Source: Acanthosoma haemorrhoidale (Eukaryota > Arthropoda > Insecta > Hemiptera > Acanthosomatidae). From it: a stretch of 64,000 nucleotides of DNA. How positions within the stretch are numbered: the stretch's first letter is position 1; each line of letters opens with the position of its first letter. Positions 57,374 through 64,000 of the stretch are shown here, one piece after another. The notes under the pieces are model-generated. The model made no database searches. It was not told the origin of the DNA and saw only the letters and a list, made by a program, of their open reading frames with translations. The stretch spans positions 83,690,841-83,754,840 of the forward strand of contig OV884015.1 in the NCBI GenBank assembly GCA_930367205.1, written 5' to 3'. Position numbers and translations under genes: made by a program.

Positions 57374-59170
57374 TAAATTTAACTTGAAGCATTTCATATT
57401 TCGATGATCTTGTTAATTATATATCATTCAAGAGAAGGGATTGGTAACGATTTGCATGTATTTAAATGTATTCTAACTAAATTGAACGGTAAAGCTTGAA
57501 TCGGATTAAACACTAATCAAACGAAATTCTTTATTGCTTCTCTAGCCGCACCTTGTTTATGGGTGCGAAACTTTTTAGGCATTAACTCCTGCAAACATTT
57601 TTCTGTTAACGAATCAATAGGGAAAAAAAATTAACTGATTCAGAGGTCGAAGGTCGAGAAATGACTCCCAAGACTCAGGTCTAAGAAGTTAAAAAAATTG
57701 AAGTGCCACCTGCAATACATATACATGTTCAGTATATGTCAATATATGTAAAGAATACAAAATTTAACTAATGCCATTGTTACAATAAAATATTTTATTA
57801 AAAAGATCTCTTTCCAAAATATTTATTCAGCAGAAAGCCAAAAAGTACGCAAATTACAGCAATCCACTACCTTAAAGGAATTGAAAATGATCGAGGTCAA
57901 TTAATAAAGAGTTTTTGGTTTTGATCAATGAACAGACTCCAAGGCTACCCCCTACAACCCGCAACCGGTCGATATTTGATGTTACTAAGACACGAGGACG
58001 GATGGGAAAATGTAGGCAAAAGCATTTTGCCTACCATTGTTAAGCTGTGAGCTGACACAGTTCAATCACAATCAAAAGGGGCGTGAATTTTCTATGTCAA
58101 TGTGATGAAATTATCGAAATTCGTATAATTTCAACATTGCATATTGAAATATATTTGGTGAAACTGAAATTTAGCGTTGCTGTGAACTGTTATAACTGTA
58201 TAACAGGGTTATACAGCCTTCACGACAACCAGGGAGTTTCACAAACCGTATCCATGACGCTGATACCACTTTTCATGAGGTACTTACCACTTTTGTGTCA
58301 ATTCTATTGTAACAACTTCAGAAAATAGGTGTATGGTTGGTTAAAGGGAGGGGGGGGGGTGGAATAAAATAAGCCCACAATATATTTGTAACAGTATCAG
58401 TACGAAATTTTAAATGGATATGATGTTTTTTAGGTACTTAACAGTATTTCCTGCGACTACGATGATAAATTGGAATCGAGGATTTTAGAAAGTGGAACTG
58501 GTAACCATGGTCAGGAACAAGAATGAATGAATATATATATATAGGTACTCTTACGTACATACTGTTGCATGAAAAAAAAGCATCAATTATGTTTACTTTG
58601 AATAGTCTTAACGTTTTTCTTCACCATGGAATGAGAAATCTTATTATGTATCAAATGTATTTATTATGAGATATGTTGTGCTAAATATAAGCAGGGAACA
58701 TACTCGTATATAGCATTAGTTTAAAGATCAAAACACTTTTTGAAACAAGTGGGTAATTGCTAATAGTATTGATGTGTACTTTGAACTAAATTCGAAAGGT
58801 CGAATGTCACACTTTTTTTTTACCTTATATTAAAATAATATGTTTGGAACAATTCTATTTACATTGGAAAACATCTATTTACTTCGCTTTGTATTGAACA
58901 ACATATGCCAGCAAAGATAAAGTCGCATCCTTTTTTTTCTGTAAACATGATTCTAATGATGTCACACATATGTTACACAGTTATTTTGACGCGCAAGAAT
59001 TCAAAGTTGTCCAAAATTCGAGAAAATTATCAGATTTTCCGGATTGATTTCAGTTTTTGAAATAAAGGCAATACATACTCTTATATTGAAAGGAAAACTT
59101 ATTTATTTATTTTTTTCAGGGGGAGGTAGAGGGGAATTATTTAAACTGAAATACTATTATTATTTCTTTA
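57374..59170. other. No gene recognised
   Basis: A+T-rich spacer with a G run at about 58353-58360. An 81-codon frame at 58083-58328 has no recognisable domain. Confidence 0.5.
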
Positions 59171-59176
59171 TTTAGA

Positions 59177-59217
59177 GCCTGATGAAGAAAAAGAGAGTGT
59201 GTTTCAAAACGCGTAGC
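59177..59217 (+). ncRNA. Degenerate hammerhead-ribozyme-like motif
   Basis: GC, then CTGATGA (59179-59185), then a possible GAAA/TTTC stem (59187-59190 with 59202-59205), then AAAACGCGTAGC. This is the layout of the short hammerheads found in Penelope-like elements: CTGATGA, stem II, GAAAC, a tiny ACGCGT stem III, then H17 and stem I (GC/GC here). The invariant G12 is A, and stem II is offset by one base, so it is probably inactive. Confidence 0.3.
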
Positions 59218-62200
59218 AAGTTTTAATATAAAGAATATAGGTTGGATAACAAATTTTAAATGTTATTTATTTATTACAATTAAAAAAAACGTTTGTTTAA
59301 TAATAGGGACAGAATTATGAGTGACAGTTAAATAGAATTAGTTAAAATGAACAAAAATAAATAATAATATGATAAAAAAAATATATGTGTAGATGTTATA
59401 AAATATATAGTTTTTTGAAAAAAAAAATAGAGAGTAAATTTGAACTAAGTAACTAACTATACTATCTTTAGTACATTAATGTCATAGTTCACTCCAATAC
59501 CTAAGTCACAAAAAAATATTTGTTGTTACCCAATGTTATTCATTCTGCAGGATCTTTGGCTCAAATTATAATAAATATAAGATGACATTTACATAATGTT
59601 AACATAATAAATATACATGAGTGTGTATAAGATTGCGATATGAACTAGAAAACACGGAGTTCAGACTCCAGACTTCGGCAAGGGTTGTACTACTTGTTGC
59701 ATTGAAGGCACATATCAAGATCTGGTTTGACGAGAGCATGTGATCGGGAAACTAGATATGCTAATGTACCGAGAGGTGTTTAATGCATCTGAGTGCATTA
59801 TCGTCTCATTAATTATCAACGGAGAGTTATTTGCTTTTGATGTATTTATCGTCTGAGTCACGCGAGAATCTACCCTCGTTTACAGGTCCCCTTTGTTTCG
59901 TGGAATGAATTGCTGTATAAGGTACCTAGGTTTTCTTGAATAAAACAATTTATTAATCTTATTTACCAGTGTATTAATAAATGTATCTGTTTTTGTATTT
60001 AAAATGACTGGTTATTATTATGTTTTGACTGATTAGTACAGGTCATTCAATTTTTTATAGGAAAGCTCCTATTGAAGAAGGGATTTTTATTTGCTGGTAT
60101 TTCTTAATGTTTTCTTTATATCTATTAATTTTTTAATCTCGTTTTCTTTAGTTTATTAGTTAATAGATTAGTAGCTTTAAAGTTTCTATATTATTTATTC
60201 TCTACTCTGGTTGAATCTTCGTAAATTTTAAGGTTTTACTGACAATAATAACATTGTGAATGATGAAAACTTACCTGATAATTTACGGTAGATTATTTTA
60301 TTTCTACCGTAAAGGAAATTAAGTCATAAGTCGCTTGTAAAACGTACTTAAATTATAATTGCGTCTGCTATATTCATTGAAACATTAAAGCACTTTGATG
60401 AAAGTTTTTTTCTAGGGGCAGATTGGCTTCACGAAGTCAACATGGAAAATAAATTACTTGCTATTGTTACTTTTTTACAATTATACTTATAATGAGATTT
60501 CCGCAGACATAATTTATAATTATGAACAAGATAATGACAATAATGATATAATGAATATATAAATAGTGTATTTAAATAATATATTTTGTGATTGTTCTTA
60601 ATTAGGCTGTACTACACTGCAATGATTTTCATGATTTTAATTTATTTTCAAACATGCGTTAATTTGATTTTAATACTTAAACAGACGTTTCATGGACTGA
60701 GGATGATAATTATGTAAACAAATAATGTGAACATAGCTAATCGGAAGCCCGATCACCACACAAAGCCCGCTCCCAAAATACCAATGATTTTCTTCAAACG
60801 TGAGTGAATATCTCACGGTACGAGTTCTTCCGGGTTAAGCTCGATTCACTACTGGTTATGAAAGTCACTTCACGGTTAGGTCACAGATCAATCAAGATCG
60901 ATAACACGCAATCCATCAGGACAACGGAAACAAACACTCAAATGTTCCTAGGTTTTCCTTTTTGTGTGATTGGAAAGTCATTTAATTACTTTAGTCATTT
61001 GATTATTTTGAACAAAACTTTTATATGGAGGGAATTTCACCAGTGAATCCAAAAAATTGAGAAAACAATGGATTTAACACGATTTTTCTCAAGTAGTCTT
61101 CACAAACATAAATAATGCTTAGGCAACACAAAGAGTATTTCTGTGGGAGAAATAAGTTTACAAAAGCTTGTGTCCTTTGATATGTTGTCTGATTGTTGCT
61201 ACTATATCCATGGACTCACTATGGGACCTTTATTTGTATCATCGTTTACTATCTAGTGCAATATTGTTCAATATTACGACTCGGGCGAGTTCAGACCAAT
61301 GGATGAACCCAAATCTCTCTTCTTGACGATAAACATCAAGAATCAACGCGGTTTTGATCAAATTAGGACTATAAAACGATTGTTTGCTCGCAGATGATAA
61401 TTGAGCATAGATCTGGACACTATCTGCAAATTATTTAGACTTAACATTAGGTTTGAATCGTACCTTGCAATCTTCGACCTGAGCCGGCTTTACCGCCACC
61501 ACTATTACGACTTGAGTTTCATTACTATATGACCTTACAGATTTGTCGATACAAGTTGTACTCTGCCAACCACAACTGGAAACAACTAGAGAGGAAGATC
61601 CACTGAAGAGATGCAATTAGCCAAAGAGGACCAGCTAATCAAGATAACTGACCCGAGCTGCTGATTTCCTTAAGCACACCATCATCAGTGGGGAGTGGTG
61701 CTGGGTGCTGGCCGGCCCTTCACTAATTACCAACAGTACCTGTTTACCCAGTCCATTACCTTTGCCTCTTGCAGCTGTACAACATTTATCTTTAAATGTA
61801 AGCTCATTGCACCGTCTTTATCTCCCTTTATAGCCCTTAGTTCTACTTGTAGGCCATTCCACTACCAACAGTTTTCCACATTAATCCTCAGAAATGATAA
61901 TTTTTTTATAATAATATATTTAATGTAAGGATGACTTTTTCGCAAATATAGACAACGTCGCAACTATAGTGTCATTAAATAAAAATTTACCCAAGCCAGA
62001 GGACACGGAACTAAGCTGATACTAGAGATGAAACATACAACTCAATTCTATTGGAGCGTAGACTATTATTGATTTATTGTTAATACGTCGTCACTTTAAT
62101 CCACTAATTTTTTTGAGCATCGTTACTTTGATTTTTCTAGAATCGATCAATATTACTATCTAGTTACGTTTCTTGCAAGATATAACTTTTTTAAAGATTT

Positions 62201-64000
62201 AGAGTTGATGCAAATACGGGTATAGAAAAGTAGATAACAATAAAAAAAAAATCTGGTAAGATTTGTATATGATTTTGCAACAAATTCCAAAACAATTGTA
62301 AAACTTTTCATCAAATGCTATTAAACAATAAATTTGAAATTTCATGGCATATAATCTGTAACAGATTTTCCCTTACGTCTACCTTGATTTGAGATTATTT
62401 GTTTGTTCAATTATTTAGGGGATTTAAACCTAGTAACATCATACCATCAATCATTTGGGTTAATCACATACTAATTCATCAAACGAAGGTAGGAAAGGGG
62501 GGAATGAAGGGGAGTGTTGGTGTATTTTTTACTGGATTTAAATTAATCTAATTAAATCTGTATTAAGAACTGATTTGTTCCAAAACCTCCGAAATTTTCC
62601 AAAAAGCTGCGATAAGACTTTTGGGTTAAATGGAGAGATATATTTGTGTATCAACTGTGGAAAAGGGTATGAGAGAAGTAAAATTTAAGTTGGAGAATTG
62701 AAAAAAAAAACCCGGTTTGTTGGGACTTGAAAAACTTTTGTCAACTAGAACTATTTGTCACAAGAACGCAAAATGTACTTTTTCTCTATTATTATCTTCA
62801 GTACTCATGAATTCAATACAATGTATTATTCTATACCCTTAAGGTTAATTTTTTTTTTTCAAAGTCCTAATCAATAATCATTTCTTTTTATCGTCTAATT
62901 ACTTGTTGTGGATTTAGATTAAGTTATTAATGTCTAATTTTGTCTTTCTATAAGCTTATTAATTCTAATTTAGCGTTTTAACCTGCATTTAATCTCATTC
63001 TCAAGTGCTTGAAATGTAATAATAATAGCGGTGTCTTACTTGAAACTCCAGGAGTTTGTAAAGAAACTGATTTCTTTCGTAATTTTGTGCCCAAAAATAA
63101 GGTTGTTTCAGATCTCAGACGGCTTATGCGGGATCTTTTTTAAAATTCGTTTCCTGGTTAATGCCTCGGTACTTTACAAACTTTTAAAATTTTACTCACC
63201 CCTTCAGCAAAAAAAAAAAAATGAATTGAATAAACAAAGATAGTTGATGCATTTCAACAACAGTTGTCCGAAATTCTCTTTAGTGACTGGTTTTATCATT
63301 TCCCCTTGTTCATCAGTTCCCTTTGTGTTAATAGTGTACCAACTACGATCACCAGCAATGCTATATGAAGTTATGTGAGCCGCAAACTAGATATCCCCGG
63401 GCAGTTGTGACTATGAAACCCCAACTGCGGGACACCGGGCCCAGTGAATATGATACCGGCGGATGGCCATCTGATAGAACCGAATGGAGCCGCGGTTTAA
63501 ATTGCAAATGGTTGTCTCTATCAATGGACTTGGCAACTATGGTGTTTGCATAATGGCCTTTTCTATTCGTGTATTCCACAGTAGGGGGGGGGGGTCACTC
63601 ATGACTTGTAGTTCGGACGGTTGTCACTTCTCGACAGATATTTAGTGACTGTTCCACAAATACCCACAAATTTTGCAAGCATTTACACTAATGTACGTAT
63701 AAATATAGGCTTTAATACAACTGTCGGACAGCAGTTGGGAGTTACTCCCTGGCATCGATAACGTGGGTATCCTGCAGGCATACTTTTTTGTTGAGAAGCC
63801 TTATGTAGCTCAGTTCCGCAAGTGTATAAATGGGATGAAGGGTTTTGTCCTGGATATCAGCTTGGGTTGGTGAAAAAATTTTTTTAGCTTTTCAACAGAT
63901 TTTATTCAAGGGCAACCTCTCGAAATACTTTGCATGTCAGCATCGGGTCCTGTTAACATGAAAAGTATCTTGAACAGTTCACCTAAACCTCCTCTTCACA
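59218..64000. other. No gene recognised
   Basis: A+T-rich to the window end. A less A+T-rich patch at 63360-63560 is open in both directions for about 60-70 codons without any motif. A G run lies at 63585-63593. No supported gene or element. Confidence 0.5.

Overview
The window is A+T-rich animal DNA, almost certainly from an insect. The evidence is a 7.56 kb gypsy-group (errantivirus-type) endogenous retrovirus with an insect-retrovirus/baculovirus-F-like envelope, plus many fragments of Jockey-type non-LTR retrotransposons. A hemipteran such as a planthopper is possible, but the sequence alone does not prove it. No complete host protein-coding gene, rRNA, convincing tRNA or CRISPR array was found. 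The window reads as intergenic or intronic DNA dominated by mobile-element debris.

Layout. 1-8.3 kb: two direct copies of a solo-LTR family (760-1545 and 1743-2408), several 3'-end fragments of one Jockey family (3664-4250, 5444-5550, 6202-6380), a poly(T)-headed short insertion with target-site duplications (4535-4775) next to a near-perfect palindrome (4805-4869), and a decayed copia-type integrase fragment (6916-7212). 8295-15854: the endogenous retrovirus on the minus strand. It has two 263-bp LTRs differing at 2 sites, a tRNA-Lys primer binding site, gag, pol reached by a -1 slip at a canonical heptamer, and an intact 507-codon env. Its pol is broken by an in-frame TGA and by a nested 5'-truncated non-LTR insertion (10762-11493).

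15.9-31.4 kb: mostly featureless A+T-rich DNA. It holds a 188-bp poly(A)-tailed insertion with a 12-bp target duplication, a Penelope-like reverse transcriptase relic whose catalytic aspartates are lost, non-LTR 3' ends, a 0.8-kb Jockey fragment, an unrecognised pseudogene-like reading frame (30187-30716), and a tandem array made from the hairpin unit of the Jockey 3' end (31157-31326).

31.4-64 kb: sparse. It holds a Jockey 3' fragment on the plus strand (33815-34374), short tails at about 38.5 and 41.8 kb, a third solo LTR with clear 4-bp target duplications (46089-46846), an unrecognised 206-codon open frame with no usable ATG near its start (47839-48456), a Jockey RT relic beside another non-LTR 3' end (53201-53860), and a degenerate hammerhead-like motif (59177-59217). 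Several short G+C-richer islands (about 17.9, 39.6, 48.7, 50.1, 57.1 and 63.5 kb) are unexplained and could be conserved regulatory DNA or old repeats.

The only functional unit whose parts work together is the retrovirus: the LTRs supply promoter and poly(A) signal, the tRNA site and polypurine tract prime reverse transcription, gag-pol supplies the particle and enzymes, and env would allow membrane fusion. As present it cannot be autonomous because the integrase region is split.
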